From Streptomyces sp. L-9-10 (GTDB lineage: Bacteria; Actinomycetota; Actinomycetes; Streptomycetales; Streptomycetaceae): a stretch of 64,000 bases of DNA. The stretch lies in contig NZ_PHRF01000161.1 of NCBI RefSeq assembly GCF_004151105.1, positions 62,001-126,000 on the forward strand, in the 5' to 3' direction. Shown in pieces: positions 49,759 through 59,075 of the stretch. The stretch's first letter is position 1, and each line of letters begins with the position of its first letter. Under the pieces are notes generated by a model. That model had not been told where the DNA came from. It saw only the letters and a list, made by a program, of their open reading frames with translations, and searched no databases. The position numbers and the translations under genes are program-made.

Positions 49759-50784
49759 CTAATGCCCCGAGTGCTCCGCCCCCTTCGCGTCGCCCGCCCC
49801 CATCGGGTGTTCCGGATGGTGCGGCTCGTACCCCGGGATCGTGCCGTCCGCTTTCGCCACCAGGAACAGGCCGGCCATTCCCATGTCCGAGTGGCTCTGG
49901 ACATGGCAGTGGTACATCCAGGCGCCCGCGCCCACGTGTTCGCCCGCGATGATCTGGAAGCCGAAGGAGTCCGCCGGGCCCGTGATCTTGTTGTCGATCA
50001 CCCGGCTGGAGTCGTCGGGGCCGGTGAGCAGGCCCGTCCTGTTGTCCGCCCAGCGGTGACCGTGGATATGGAACGTGTGGTAGAACTCGCCGTGCGTGAT
50101 CATGATGATCTCGACACGATCCCCCACCGTGGCCTCGAAGTTGGGGCTCTCCGCACCGGGCTTGTTGTTGATCGTCATGTCGTTGAAGACGATCGTGAAC
50201 TGCTTGTCCGGGAGGATGTCGCCCTTCCTGCGGACGATCACCGGCCCGTAGAGGCCCTTCCGGATGCCGCCCGTGCCGTGGTCCGTACCGACGACATGGT
50301 CGTGGTAGTGCCAGTACCCCGCGCTGCCCGGCCGGTAGGTGCCGTCCGCGCGCTTGCCGGGTGTATGGGTGCGCCAGGTGTACGTACGCGTACCACCGGG
50401 CTCCACATGGCTCTTGGACATCCTGGTGCCGTCGCTGGCGATGTCGTAGTCCACGCCGTGGACATGGAGACTGGCCGCCACGTCCGTGGTGTTCTCGAAC
50501 TCGATGTGGAGAGTGTCCCCTTCCGTGATCTCGATCAGCGGTCCCGGGATGCTCGCCTTGCCCTTCTCCAGGCCGTAGCCCATCTGACCGTTCGGCAAGG
50601 TCTCGGCGTAGAGCTTGAGATGACGTACCTGACCGCCCGCCGGCGCGGTTCTGGGCGGAGTCACCGCCGCGGGGGCCGAGGTGGCCGCGGGGGCCGAGGC
50701 GACCGACAACGATGTCACGCCTGTCGCGGCGACCGCGCCTCCCGCCAGCAGGCGTCGATTGAAGCTCCGTCTGTCCATGGCCAT
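49759..50784 (-). CDS. Tat-exported two-domain small laccase (SLAC type)
   Basis: A 341-residue extracellular multicopper oxidase that oxidises phenols and couples this to O2 reduction. The start at 50784 (MAMDRRSF) is backed by GGGGAG six bases upstream. The N-terminus RRSFNRR is a twin-arginine signal. Copper-binding motifs are LHVHG, YWHYHDH, HTFHIHGH and WMYHCHVQSHSDMGM, matching the trimeric two-domain laccases of Streptomyces. Length is nearly that of S. coelicolor SLAC. It is divergent from the ThuA/sugar-dehydrogenase gene. Copper, phenolic or developmental control is possible but not shown. Confidence 0.93.
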   Translation of the reverse strand: MAMDRRSFNRRLLAGGAVAATGVTSLSVASAPAATSAPAAVTPPRTAPAGGQVRHLKLYAETLPNGQMGYGLEKGKASIPGPLIEITEGDTLHIEFENTTDVAASLHVHGVDYDIASDGTRMSKSHVEPGGTRTYTWRTHTPGKRADGTYRPGSAGYWHYHDHVVGTDHGTGGIRKGLYGPVIVRRKGDILPDKQFTIVFNDMTINNKPGAESPNFEATVGDRVEIIMITHGEFYHTFHIHGHRWADNRTGLLTGPDDSSRVIDNKITGPADSFGFQIIAGEHVGAGAWMYHCHVQSHSDMGMAGLFLVAKADGTIPGYEPHHPEHPMGAGDAKGAEHSGH

Positions 50785-50912
50785 ACCGAACTCCCCAGTG
50801 CCGTACGGATATTTACGGGGCACATGAGGCCCCGGGGACGGCCACACGGTAGACCAGGGATCTTCGTTTATCCACACTCAGGACAAAGTTGGTGGGATTG
50901 CGGTCGTACCTA

Positions 50913-50941
50913 TTGGCGAACTGACGAAAGAGGTCTAGCTT
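50913..50941 (+). promoter_or_regulatory. candidate sigma-70 promoter for the ThuA-dehydrogenase operon
   Basis: TTGGCG, a 17-bp spacer and TAGCTT lie about 40 bp upstream of the start codon. A GAGGGGTGGG purine run follows as a possible SD. Confidence 0.4.
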
Positions 50942-50981
50942 CAGGCGCTGTTGCTGTGACCAAAGAGGGGTGGGTGAACAC

Positions 50982-53462
50982 ATGCAGCGCGCACCACGTC
51001 ACCGGTCGAGATCCAGGCGCGGAATGGCCGCGGCCCTGGTGGCCGGCACCATGGCGGCGTCTCTGCTCGGCGGTACCGCCGCCACGGCCAAGCCGTACCC
51101 GGAGCCGCCGTCGACAACGTTGTCCCTTCCGTCGCCGCCCGGCGGCGAGAACGTCAAGGTCCTGGTCTTCCACGCCTCGGCCACCGAGGAGTCGCCGGTC
51201 GTCAACGCCGGTATCGAGGCGATCGAGGCGATCGGTCTCTCCGGACCCGCGGCCGGACGCTTCAAGACCGAGGCCACGGACGACGGTTCGGTCTTCACGA
51301 ACGCCAAGAGGCTCGGCAAGTTCAACGCGGTCGTCTTCCTCACGGGCGGCGGCGATGTGCTCGATCCCGAGCAGGAGGCGGGCCTCGAAGCCTATGTGGA
51401 GGCCGGTGGCGGCTTCCTCGGCATTCATGACGCGGCCCGTACGGAGCCGTATTCCGACTGGTTCACCGGGCTGATCGGAGCGCGTCCCGCGACCAGCCCC
51501 ACCACCGTCCAGCGCGCGACGGTCGAGGTCGGCGACCGCGTCAACCCGGCCACCAAGAGTCTGCCGCTGGAGTGGAAGCGGCCGGACAAGTGGCTCAACT
51601 GGGCCACCAACCCGACCGGCAAGGTGCATACGGTCGCCCGCGTCAGGGAGGCCAGCTACAAGCCCGGCACGGGTGCCAACGGCACCGACCACCCGATCTC
51701 CTGGTGCCGTGACTACGACGGCGGCCGGTCCTTCTACACCGGCATGGGCGGCACGGCCGACTCGTACGCCGAAACCGACTTCCGCGCCCATCTGCGCGGC
51801 GCGCTCCAGTGGACCACCCGTATCTCCCCCGCCGACTGCAAGGCGACGATCGACTCCAACTACAAGGCGGAGCGCGTCACTCAGCCGAACCAGGCGGGCC
51901 AGCAGGACCAGATCGGCGAGCCGCACGGCATGGTCGTGGCGCCCGACGGCCGCGTTCTGTACATCGGCCGCGGCGGTGGCGACAACAGCGCCCCCGTGGT
52001 GACCGACTGGGCCGACCCGAACATCGGCAAGGGTCTGGGCCAGATCCATGTCTATGACCCGAAGACGAAGAAGGTGACGCTCGCGGGCGCGCTGACGATC
52101 TTCGGCAACAAGGGTGGCGGCGACGAGCTGATCAAGGTCGAGGAGGGGCTGCTCGGTATCGAGCTGGACCCCGCCTTCGAGACCAACGGCTTCGTGTATC
52201 TGCACTACACCCCGCACTCCCAGCTCAACCGCGACACCCGGATGGCGGAACGCCGCGTCTCCCGCTTCAAGCTGGACCCGGCGACCAACAAGCTGGACCT
52301 CGCCTCCGAGAAGGTCCTGCTGAAGTGGCCGGTGCAGGTGAACAGTTGCTGCCACGCCGGCGGCGGTATGGCCTGGGACTCGAAGGGCAACCTCTACATC
52401 GCGACCGGCGACAACAACTCGTCGGGATTCAGCGACGGTTACTCGGGCAACAACCCGCAGCCGAACTACAAGGGCGTCTCCTTCGCGGACGCGCGCCGCA
52501 CCGCGGGCAACACCAACAACCTGAACGGCAAGATCCTCCGTATCCACCCGGAGTCCGACGGCACGTACACCCTGCCCGAGGGGAACCTCTTCACGGGCAA
52601 GGAGGAGGCCGAGGGCGGCGGCAAGACCCGCGGCGAGATCTATGTGATGGGCGTGCGCAACCCGGCGCGTATCTCCATCGACAAGAAGACCGACACGCTG
52701 TACGCGGGCTGGGTCGGCCCGGACGCCGGTTCGCCGTCCACCGTCTGGGGCCCGGCGAAGTACGACACGTTCGCCGCGATCACCAAGGCGGGCAACCACG
52801 GCTGGCCGTTCTGCATGGGCAACAACCAGCCCTACCGGGACCGTAATCTGCCCGACCCGACCAAGCCGCTCGGCTGGTACAACTGTGCCGCGCCGAAGAA
52901 CGAGTCGCCCAACAACGACGGCCTGGTGAACCTGCCTCCCGTCACGGGCAACACCATCTGGTACTCGCCCCAGGGCGGTGCCCCGGACTACCCGCGCGAC
53001 GCCAATGGCGTGCCCAGCTACAAGGCGGACGAGGCCAAGTACCTCCTGCCGTGGCTCAAGGGCGGCGGCCAGGCCACCATGAACGGCCCGCTCTACCGGT
53101 ACGACGCCCAGAGCGCCAGCACCGAGAAGTGGCCGGAGTACTGGGACGGCAAGTGGTTCGTGGGTGACTTCTACGACGCCGCGGACAGCCCGCGCCACGC
53201 GGTGGTGACGGACCCGAAGACCGTCGGCAAGGGCGGTCTGCCCGTCACCGCGGAGTCGCTGAAGAAGATCATTCCGGTCGGTCAGGGCGGTATCCGCAAC
53301 CTGATGGACTGGAAGTTCGCCCCGGACGGCTCGCTCTATGTCCTCGACTACGGGCGGGGCTTCTTCACCTCGGACAACCAGTCCGCGCTGTGGCGCGTGA
53401 CGTACAAGGGCGGCGCGGCGACACCGGCCGCCGACAACCTGGTCAGGAAGGCGGCGCAGTGA
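50982..53462 (+). CDS. secreted ThuA domain - PQQ-type glucose/sorbosone dehydrogenase fusion
   Basis: An 826-residue exported protein. A signal peptide with a basic start and a hydrophobic core ending GTAATA is followed by a ThuA-like domain at about 45-285 (VKVLVFHASATEESP, then VVFLTGGGDVLD, GGGFLGIHDAARTEP and CRDYDGGRSFYTGMGG), then a six-bladed sugar-dehydrogenase propeller at about 300-810 (PHGMVVAPDGRVLYIG, LLGIELDPAFETNGFVYLHY, RGEIYVMGVRNPARI and FAPDGSLYVLDYGRG). ThuA proteins are linked to keto-sugar metabolism; the propeller fits PQQ or haem-linked sugar oxidation. The stop overlaps the next start by 4 bp (GTGA), so the two are one operon. PQQ binding is inferred. Confidence 0.88.
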   Translation: MQRAPRHRSRSRRGMAAALVAGTMAASLLGGTAATAKPYPEPPSTTLSLPSPPGGENVKVLVFHASATEESPVVNAGIEAIEAIGLSGPAAGRFKTEATDDGSVFTNAKRLGKFNAVVFLTGGGDVLDPEQEAGLEAYVEAGGGFLGIHDAARTEPYSDWFTGLIGARPATSPTTVQRATVEVGDRVNPATKSLPLEWKRPDKWLNWATNPTGKVHTVARVREASYKPGTGANGTDHPISWCRDYDGGRSFYTGMGGTADSYAETDFRAHLRGALQWTTRISPADCKATIDSNYKAERVTQPNQAGQQDQIGEPHGMVVAPDGRVLYIGRGGGDNSAPVVTDWADPNIGKGLGQIHVYDPKTKKVTLAGALTIFGNKGGGDELIKVEEGLLGIELDPAFETNGFVYLHYTPHSQLNRDTRMAERRVSRFKLDPATNKLDLASEKVLLKWPVQVNSCCHAGGGMAWDSKGNLYIATGDNNSSGFSDGYSGNNPQPNYKGVSFADARRTAGNTNNLNGKILRIHPESDGTYTLPEGNLFTGKEEAEGGGKTRGEIYVMGVRNPARISIDKKTDTLYAGWVGPDAGSPSTVWGPAKYDTFAAITKAGNHGWPFCMGNNQPYRDRNLPDPTKPLGWYNCAAPKNESPNNDGLVNLPPVTGNTIWYSPQGGAPDYPRDANGVPSYKADEAKYLLPWLKGGGQATMNGPLYRYDAQSASTEKWPEYWDGKWFVGDFYDAADSPRHAVVTDPKTVGKGGLPVTAESLKKIIPVGQGGIRNLMDWKFAPDGSLYVLDYGRGFFTSDNQSALWRVTYKGGAATPAADNLVRKAAQ

Positions 53463-55690
53463 GACACCGATCTCTCCTGAGGCACCGGCCTCTACGCCTG
53501 TGGACGGCCCTGGTGGGCGCGTTCCTGATGGTGCTCGGGCTGACCTCGACGGCGGCGTACGGGCGTACCGACGACCGTTCGGACGGCGGGAAGGCGGCCG
53601 CGGCCCAGGTGCTGACCTGGACGGCCGGCGACCCCATCGACAAGTACCTGTCCTTCCCGACCACCGCGCTGGCCGGGCCGACCACGATCGTCTTCGAGAA
53701 CAGCGCGGCCACCGGCAACACCACCGGGATGCCGCACACGCTGACCTTCGACGTGTCGGATCCCGAGTACAACAACGACGTCCAGCTGAACATCCTGGCC
53801 AACCCCAGTGACGCCAACGGCGGCAAGTACACCGCCGAGGTCAACCTGACGCCGGGCAAGTACCGCTTCCACTGCTCCATCCCGGGGCACGGCCAGATGA
53901 CCGGGGTGCTCACCGTGACCGAGGTCGGTCCCGGGGACACCACGGCTCCCGAGACCGCCGCCAAGGTGGAGGGGCAGCAGAACGCCGACGGCGCGTACGT
54001 CGGTTCCGCGACCGTCTCGGTGACGGCGACCGACGCCGGCTCCGGGGTGGCGACGACCGAGTACGCGGTCGGCGCCGACGGACCGTGGCAGCCGTACACC
54101 GCTCCGGTGGTGATCGACCAGGTCGGTGACCACACGATCAGATACCGGGCCACCGACCAGTCCGGGAACGTGGCGGCGGAGAAGTCCGTCTCCTTCAAGG
54201 TCGTCGTCCCGCCGACCGACGACACGGCCCCGCCGGAGACCTCGGCGACCGTGAGCGGCGAGAAGGACGAGGACGGCAACTATCTGACGATGGCCACGGT
54301 CACCGTCACCGCCTCGGACACCGGCTCGGGCGTGAACACCATCGAGTACGCGATCGGGGCGGACGGCGCCTGGCAGCCGTACACCGCGCCGGTGATGGTG
54401 CACGAGACCGGTACCCACAAGGTCCGCTACCGCGCGACCGACAAGGCGGGCAACGCGGCGGCCGAGAAGTCCGTCGACTTCACCGTCGTGGAGGCGCCGG
54501 CGCAGGACACCACCGCGCCGGTGACCGGGGCGGTCGTGACCGGTGACAAGAACTCCAACGGCGCGTTCATCACCAGCGCCAAGGCGACCGTCACCGCGAC
54601 CGACGCGGACTCCGGGGTGGACAAGGTCGAGTACTCCCTCGACGGCGGCCCGTATCTCGCGTACACGACGCCCGTGATCGTCGACCAGGTCGGCTACCAC
54701 GTCCTCGCGTACCGGGCGACCGACAAGGCGGGCAACACCGCGCAGGCCAGGCAGGTGTCGTTCACCATCGCGCAGGGCGGCGGCGTTCCGGCGCCCAACT
54801 GCCCCGAGTTCGATGAGCGGTTGACGGTCATCGTCGGTGCGGTCGACACGGGTGTGCCGAACCGGCTGACCCGTAGCCGGTGCACGATCAACGAGCTGAT
54901 CGAGGACGAGAAGGACTGGAGCTCGCAGGCGCTCTTCCTCAAGCACGTCGACTCGGTGCTGGACAAGCTGCTGGCCGACAACGTCATCGACCAGCGCGAG
55001 TTCAACAAGATCACCAAGGCCGCCAAGCAGTCCAGGATCGGCAAGCCCGGACAGACCGAGGGCTACCGCGATCTCTTCGACGGCACGGCGGCGTCCCTCG
55101 CCAAGTGGGAGCAGGTCGGCGGCGGTAAGTTCGCGCTCTCCGGCGACGGTGCCATCACCAGCAGCACCACGGTCGAGGGCATGGGCATGCTGTGGTTCCC
55201 GGAGCGCAAGTACGGCGACTTCTCGCTGAAGCTCCAGTTCCGCGACGACGCCCCGGGCAACGGCAACGCCAACGGCGGTGTCTTCGTCCGCTTCCCGAAT
55301 GTCCATGACCACCCGGAGGAGTCCCGGCCGGAGTGGGTCGCCATCAACTACGGCCACGAGATCCAGATCCTCGACAGGCCCGACGGCGACATGTACAAGA
55401 CCGGCTCGGTCTACGGCTTCGACCGCGTGGGTCTGGGCGGCGCGGGAGTCACACCGAAGGGCACCTGGAACGACTACGAGATCCGCGTGGTCGACCAGCA
55501 CTTCACGATCCTGCGCAACGGTGTCGTGATCAATGAGTTCGACAACGTGGGCGGGCAGACCTTCTACCCGGAGCGTGGCGGAGACCCCGGCACGGACGGC
55601 CGGCGGTACGCCACCGGTTATGTCGGGCTCCAGGTCCATGGCACCACGGACGTGATCTCGTACCGCAACATCCGCATCCAGGAGCTGTAG
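53459..55690 (+). CDS. secreted cupredoxin - Ig-like repeats - DUF1080 multidomain protein
   Basis: A 743-residue exported protein starting at a GTG inside the previous stop. After the signal peptide, residues 50-160 form a cupredoxin-like domain with a type 1 copper ligand set (GMPHTL, then YRFHCSIPGHGQM). Three OmpL47-type Ig-like repeats follow (about 165-435), each with G-x-ATVSVTATD, GSGVxxxEYA and YRATDxxGN. The C-terminal 220 residues are a DUF1080 (3-keto-disaccharide hydrolase, concanavalin-like) domain: YRDLFDGTAASLAKWEQ, then FSLKLQFRD, GGVFVRFPN and GYVGLQVHG. The cupredoxin suggests electron transfer from the sugar-oxidising partner. Role is inferred. Confidence 0.86.
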   Translation: MRHRSLLRHRPLRLWTALVGAFLMVLGLTSTAAYGRTDDRSDGGKAAAAQVLTWTAGDPIDKYLSFPTTALAGPTTIVFENSAATGNTTGMPHTLTFDVSDPEYNNDVQLNILANPSDANGGKYTAEVNLTPGKYRFHCSIPGHGQMTGVLTVTEVGPGDTTAPETAAKVEGQQNADGAYVGSATVSVTATDAGSGVATTEYAVGADGPWQPYTAPVVIDQVGDHTIRYRATDQSGNVAAEKSVSFKVVVPPTDDTAPPETSATVSGEKDEDGNYLTMATVTVTASDTGSGVNTIEYAIGADGAWQPYTAPVMVHETGTHKVRYRATDKAGNAAAEKSVDFTVVEAPAQDTTAPVTGAVVTGDKNSNGAFITSAKATVTATDADSGVDKVEYSLDGGPYLAYTTPVIVDQVGYHVLAYRATDKAGNTAQARQVSFTIAQGGGVPAPNCPEFDERLTVIVGAVDTGVPNRLTRSRCTINELIEDEKDWSSQALFLKHVDSVLDKLLADNVIDQREFNKITKAAKQSRIGKPGQTEGYRDLFDGTAASLAKWEQVGGGKFALSGDGAITSSTTVEGMGMLWFPERKYGDFSLKLQFRDDAPGNGNANGGVFVRFPNVHDHPEESRPEWVAINYGHEIQILDRPDGDMYKTGSVYGFDRVGLGGAGVTPKGTWNDYEIRVVDQHFTILRNGVVINEFDNVGGQTFYPERGGDPGTDGRRYATGYVGLQVHGTTDVISYRNIRIQEL

Positions 55691-55708
55691 GCCGCGGAAC
55701 CATCACCA

Positions 55709-55747
55709 CGGATGTGCCCCCTCTCCGGTGGAGAGGGGGCACATCCG
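55709..55747. terminator. bidirectional terminator hairpin
   Basis: A perfect 17-bp stem (left arm CGGATGTGCCCCCTCTC) with loop CGGTG lies between the converging DUF1080 and LigD-polymerase genes. It has the strongest stem seen in the window. Confidence 0.9.
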
Positions 55748-55750
55748 CGT

Positions 55751-56764
55751 CTACGGTTCTTCTTTCCTGGCCCGGCTCGGCTGGACCCGCTTCGGCTCCC
55801 CCGGCATCTTCGGGTAGTCCGGCGGGTACGGCATGTCCCCGAGGCCGTGGTCGCGTTCGTACCGGTCGGCCAGCTCCAGCAGCCCTTCCAGGCTGTCCGG
55901 CCGGTCGGCCATCTCGGCGTGCAGATCGCCCACTTCGGTGAAGCGCACCGGCATCGTCGCCAGATCGAAGTCGCGCGGGGCGACGTCGTCCAGCTCGTCC
56001 CAGCGCAGCGGCGCGGAGACCGGGGCGTGCGGCTTGGGGCGTACGGAGTAGGCGGACGCGATGGTGCGGTCGCGGGCGGTCTGGTTGTAGTCGACGAAGA
56101 TCCGCCGGCCGCGTTCCTCCTTCCACCACGCGGTGGTCACCCGGCCCGGCATCCGCCGTTCCAGTTCATGACCGATGGTGATGGCGCACCGGCGTACCTC
56201 GGTGAAGGTCCAGCGCGGCTCGATCGGTACGAACACATGGAGGCCGCGTCCGCCGGAGGTCTTGGGCCAGCCGTGCAGCCCCTGTTCGTCCAGGAACGCG
56301 TGGAGTTCGTGGGCGGCCGCGACCGCGTCCTTGAAGTCCGTACCGGGCTGCGGGTCGAGGTCGATGCGCAGCTCGTCGGGGTGGTCGGTGCGGCCCTTGC
56401 GCACCGGCCAGGGGTGGAAGGTGAGACAGCCGAGGTTCGCCGCCCAGAGGACGGCGGCGACCTCCGTCGGGCAGATCTCGTCGGCCGACCGGCCGCTGGG
56501 GAAGTCGATGCGGGCGGTGGGGATCCAGTCGGGCAGGTTCTTGGGGGCGCGCTTCTGGAAGAAGGACTCGCCGTCGACTCCTTCGGGGAAGCGTTCCAGG
56601 GTGGTGGGCCGGTCGCGCAGGGCGCGCAGGATGCCCGGCCCGACGGCGAGGAAGTACCGCGCGACATCCAGCTTGGTGAAACCGCGCTCGGGAAAGTAGA
56701 TCTTGTCAGGGCTGGACAGCCGTACGGCCCTGCCGCCCGCTTCCAGCTCCACCGCTGCACCCAT
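55751..56764 (-). CDS. NHEJ primase-polymerase (LigD polymerase domain)
   Basis: A 337-residue stand-alone archaeo-eukaryotic primase-type polymerase of the LigD family, which fills gaps during Ku-dependent end joining. The family marks are LSSPDKIYFPERGFTKLDV, then DELRIDLDPQPGTDF (two metal Asp residues), KTSGGRGLHVFVPI and DYNQTARDRTIASAYSVRP. The ATG at 56764 starts MGAAVELEAGG. There is no ligase or nuclease domain in the same chain. It is divergent from a separate ATP-dependent ligase with 74 bp between starts, so the two activities are encoded side by side. A Ku gene is not in the window. Confidence 0.92.
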   Translation of the reverse strand: MGAAVELEAGGRAVRLSSPDKIYFPERGFTKLDVARYFLAVGPGILRALRDRPTTLERFPEGVDGESFFQKRAPKNLPDWIPTARIDFPSGRSADEICPTEVAAVLWAANLGCLTFHPWPVRKGRTDHPDELRIDLDPQPGTDFKDAVAAAHELHAFLDEQGLHGWPKTSGGRGLHVFVPIEPRWTFTEVRRCAITIGHELERRMPGRVTTAWWKEERGRRIFVDYNQTARDRTIASAYSVRPKPHAPVSAPLRWDELDDVAPRDFDLATMPVRFTEVGDLHAEMADRPDSLEGLLELADRYERDHGLGDMPYPPDYPKMPGEPKRVQPSRARKEEP

Positions 56765-56838
56765 GTGCGCCACGGTAGGCCGGGCCCGCGCGGAGCGCAT
56801 ATCGGGCGGAGGCCGCTGTTCCCGAGCACAATCGGGGC

Positions 56839-57909
56839 ATGGATCTGCCGGTGATGCCTCCCGTGAAACCCATGCTCGCCAAGTCCGTGGCGCGTATCCC
56901 GCCGGGGATGCAGTACGAGGCCAAGTGGGACGGCTTCCGGGCGATCGTCCACCGGGACGGCGACGAGGTGGTGATCGGCAGCAGGACGGGGAAGCCGCTG
57001 ACGCGGTACTTCCCCGAGCTGGTCACGGCCCTGCGCGCCGAGCTGCCCGGACGCTGTGTGGTGGACGGCGAGATCGTGATCGTCCACGAGGACCGGCTGG
57101 ACTTCGACCGGCTGACCGAACGCATCCATCCGGCGAAGTCCCGGGTGGACCTGCTCGCCGAGCGGACCCCGGCGAGCTTCGTGATCTTCGATCTGCTGGC
57201 CCTCGGGGACACCTCGCTGCTCGCCATCGCCCAGGCACGGCGCAGGGAGGCTCTGGAGGCCGCCTTCGCGGTGCTGCACCCTCCGGTGTATCTGGCGCCC
57301 GCCACGAGCGATATCGAGGTGGCCCGGGAGTGGTTCGAGCGGTACGAGGGCGCCGGTCTCGACGGGGTGATCGCCAAACCCCCCGATCTGCCGTACCGGC
57401 CCGACACCCGGTCCATGTACAAGATCAAGCACGAGCGGACGGCGGATGTGGTCGTCGCCGGATACCGCCACCACAAGAGCGGTCCCGTGGTGGGCTCGCT
57501 GCTCCTGGGGCTGTACGACTCCGCAGGCGCGCTCCAGCATGTCGGGGTGTGCGCGGCGTTCCCGATGAAGCGCCGGGCGGAACTGGTCGAGGAACTGGCG
57601 CCGCTGCGCATGGAGTCGGCGGAGGGCCATCCGTGGGCCGCGTGGTCGGAGGAGTCCGCGCACGAGAGCGCCCGGCTGCCGGGCGCGCCGAGCCGCTGGT
57701 CCGGACAGAAGGATCTGTCCTGGCTTCCGCTGCGGCCGGAGCGGGTGTGCGAGGTCGCGTACGACCATATGGAGGGCGACCGGTTCCGGCACACGGCGCA
57801 GTTCCGCCGCTGGCGGCCCGACCGTACGCCGGCGAGCTGTACGTACGCGCAGCTGGAGGAGCCCGTGCGGTACGACCTGACGGAGGTGCTGCGGGCGCCC
57901 GGCCACTGA
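56839..57909 (+). CDS. ligC: ATP-dependent DNA ligase, LigC type
   Basis: A 356-residue monomeric ligase. The adenylated lysine is in YEAKWDGFRA (KxDG motif, about residue 31), followed by VDGEIV (motif III-like), SFVIFDLLAL, GLDGVIAKPP (motif IV) and KIKHERTADVVVAGYR (motif V). The C-terminal OB fold extends to the end. Short length and lack of an extra nuclease or polymerase region place it with LigC of mycobacteria and Streptomyces. It shares a divergent promoter region with the polymerase gene, consistent with a role in NHEJ or back-up nick sealing. Confidence 0.92.
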   Translation: MDLPVMPPVKPMLAKSVARIPPGMQYEAKWDGFRAIVHRDGDEVVIGSRTGKPLTRYFPELVTALRAELPGRCVVDGEIVIVHEDRLDFDRLTERIHPAKSRVDLLAERTPASFVIFDLLALGDTSLLAIAQARRREALEAAFAVLHPPVYLAPATSDIEVAREWFERYEGAGLDGVIAKPPDLPYRPDTRSMYKIKHERTADVVVAGYRHHKSGPVVGSLLLGLYDSAGALQHVGVCAAFPMKRRAELVEELAPLRMESAEGHPWAAWSEESAHESARLPGAPSRWSGQKDLSWLPLRPERVCEVAYDHMEGDRFRHTAQFRRWRPDRTPASCTYAQLEEPVRYDLTEVLRAPGH

Positions 57910-58013
57910 GCGCACGGGCGCGGTCGGCCGTACGAGCGCAGCGATCTTACGGACCTGTGACGCCCCGGCGCGTGACCGCGCGTGGCGGCCGGGCGCCGCA
58001 TAGCGTCCCCGGC

Positions 58014-59075
58014 ATGCGTGTACTCGTCACCGGAGGCGCGGGCTTCATCGGCTCGCACATCGTCTCCGCCCTCGGCTCCTTCGGCCATCGGCCCGTCGTC
58101 CTGGACGCCCTGCTTCCCTCGGCGCACCCCGTCCCACCATCGCGTCCCCCGGAGGCGGAGTGGATCCAGGCGGACGTACGGGACGCGACGGCCCTGGCCG
58201 GCGCCCTGCGCGGTGTGGACGCGGTGTGCCACCAGGCCGCGATGGTCGGTCTCGGCAAGGACTTCGCGGACGCCCCCGCCTATGTGAGCTGCAACGATCT
58301 GGGCACGTCCGTGCTGCTCGCGGCCATGGCGGAGGCGGGTGTCCGGGATCTGGTGCTGGCCGGGTCGATGGTCGTCTACGGCGAGGGCCGCTACGACTGC
58401 CCCCGGCACGGCCGGGTCGCGCCGGGTCCGCGGAACGTGGCGGACCTGGACGCCGGGCGCTTCGAACCCGGCTGCCCGTCCTGCGGCGCGGAGTTGACCC
58501 CGGGGCTGATCGGCGAGGACGCGGCCACGGATCCGCGCAATGTGTACGCGGCGACGAAGCTGGCCCAGGAGCATCTGGCGGCGGCCTGGGCGCGGGCCAC
58601 CGGCGGCCGGGCCGTCTCCCTGCGTTACCACAATGTGTACGGGCCGGGGATGCCGCGCGACACCCCGTACGCGGGGGTCGCCTCGTTCTTCCGCTCCTCG
58701 CTCGCGCGGGGCGAGGCGCCGCGGGTCTTCGAGGACGGCGGGCAGCGCCGGGACTTCGTCCATGTGCGGGATGTGGCGTCGGCGAACGCGCTGGCGCTGA
58801 GTGCCGTACGGGTCCGGGAGTCCGGCACGCTCAGCGCGTTCAACACGGGCAGCGGAGAGCCGCACACGGTCGGCGAGATGGCCGGGGCGCTGGCGGCGGC
58901 GCACGGCGGCCCCGGGCCGGTGGTCACCGGGGAGTACCGGCTCGGCGACGTCCGGCACATCACGGCGTCGTCGGAGCGGCTCAGGACGGAGCTGGGCTGG
59001 CGGCCGTCGGTCGGATTCGCCGAGGGCATGGCGGAGTTCGCCGCGGCGGGCCAGCGGGCGGCAGCGGTCCGCTGA
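58014..59075 (+). CDS. NAD-dependent sugar-nucleotide epimerase/dehydratase with a zinc-knuckle-like insert
   Basis: A 353-residue extended-SDR protein. Nucleotide-binding loop TGGAGFIGSH at residues 6-15 and the catalytic Tyr-x3-Lys in VYAATKLAQEHLA. Between about residues 130 and 165 it has an insertion with paired cysteines (CPRHGRVAPG and PGCPSCGAELTPG), reminiscent of a rubredoxin-type knuckle and unusual in this family. The start ATG at 58014 is the first with a Rossmann N-terminus; the open frame upstream is not coding. It is the first gene of a four-gene group (epimerase, GT2, DUF2064, methyltransferase), although 218 bp separate it from the second. Confidence 0.85.
   Translation: MRVLVTGGAGFIGSHIVSALGSFGHRPVVLDALLPSAHPVPPSRPPEAEWIQADVRDATALAGALRGVDAVCHQAAMVGLGKDFADAPAYVSCNDLGTSVLLAAMAEAGVRDLVLAGSMVVYGEGRYDCPRHGRVAPGPRNVADLDAGRFEPGCPSCGAELTPGLIGEDAATDPRNVYAATKLAQEHLAAAWARATGGRAVSLRYHNVYGPGMPRDTPYAGVASFFRSSLARGEAPRVFEDGGQRRDFVHVRDVASANALALSAVRVRESGTLSAFNTGSGEPHTVGEMAGALAAAHGGPGPVVTGEYRLGDVRHITASSERLRTELGWRPSVGFAEGMAEFAAAGQRAAAVR

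Noticed and set aside
56703..59075. 790-codon frame containing the epimerase
   Set aside because: The real gene starts at 58014; the upstream part is a shadow of the ligase gene in another frame.
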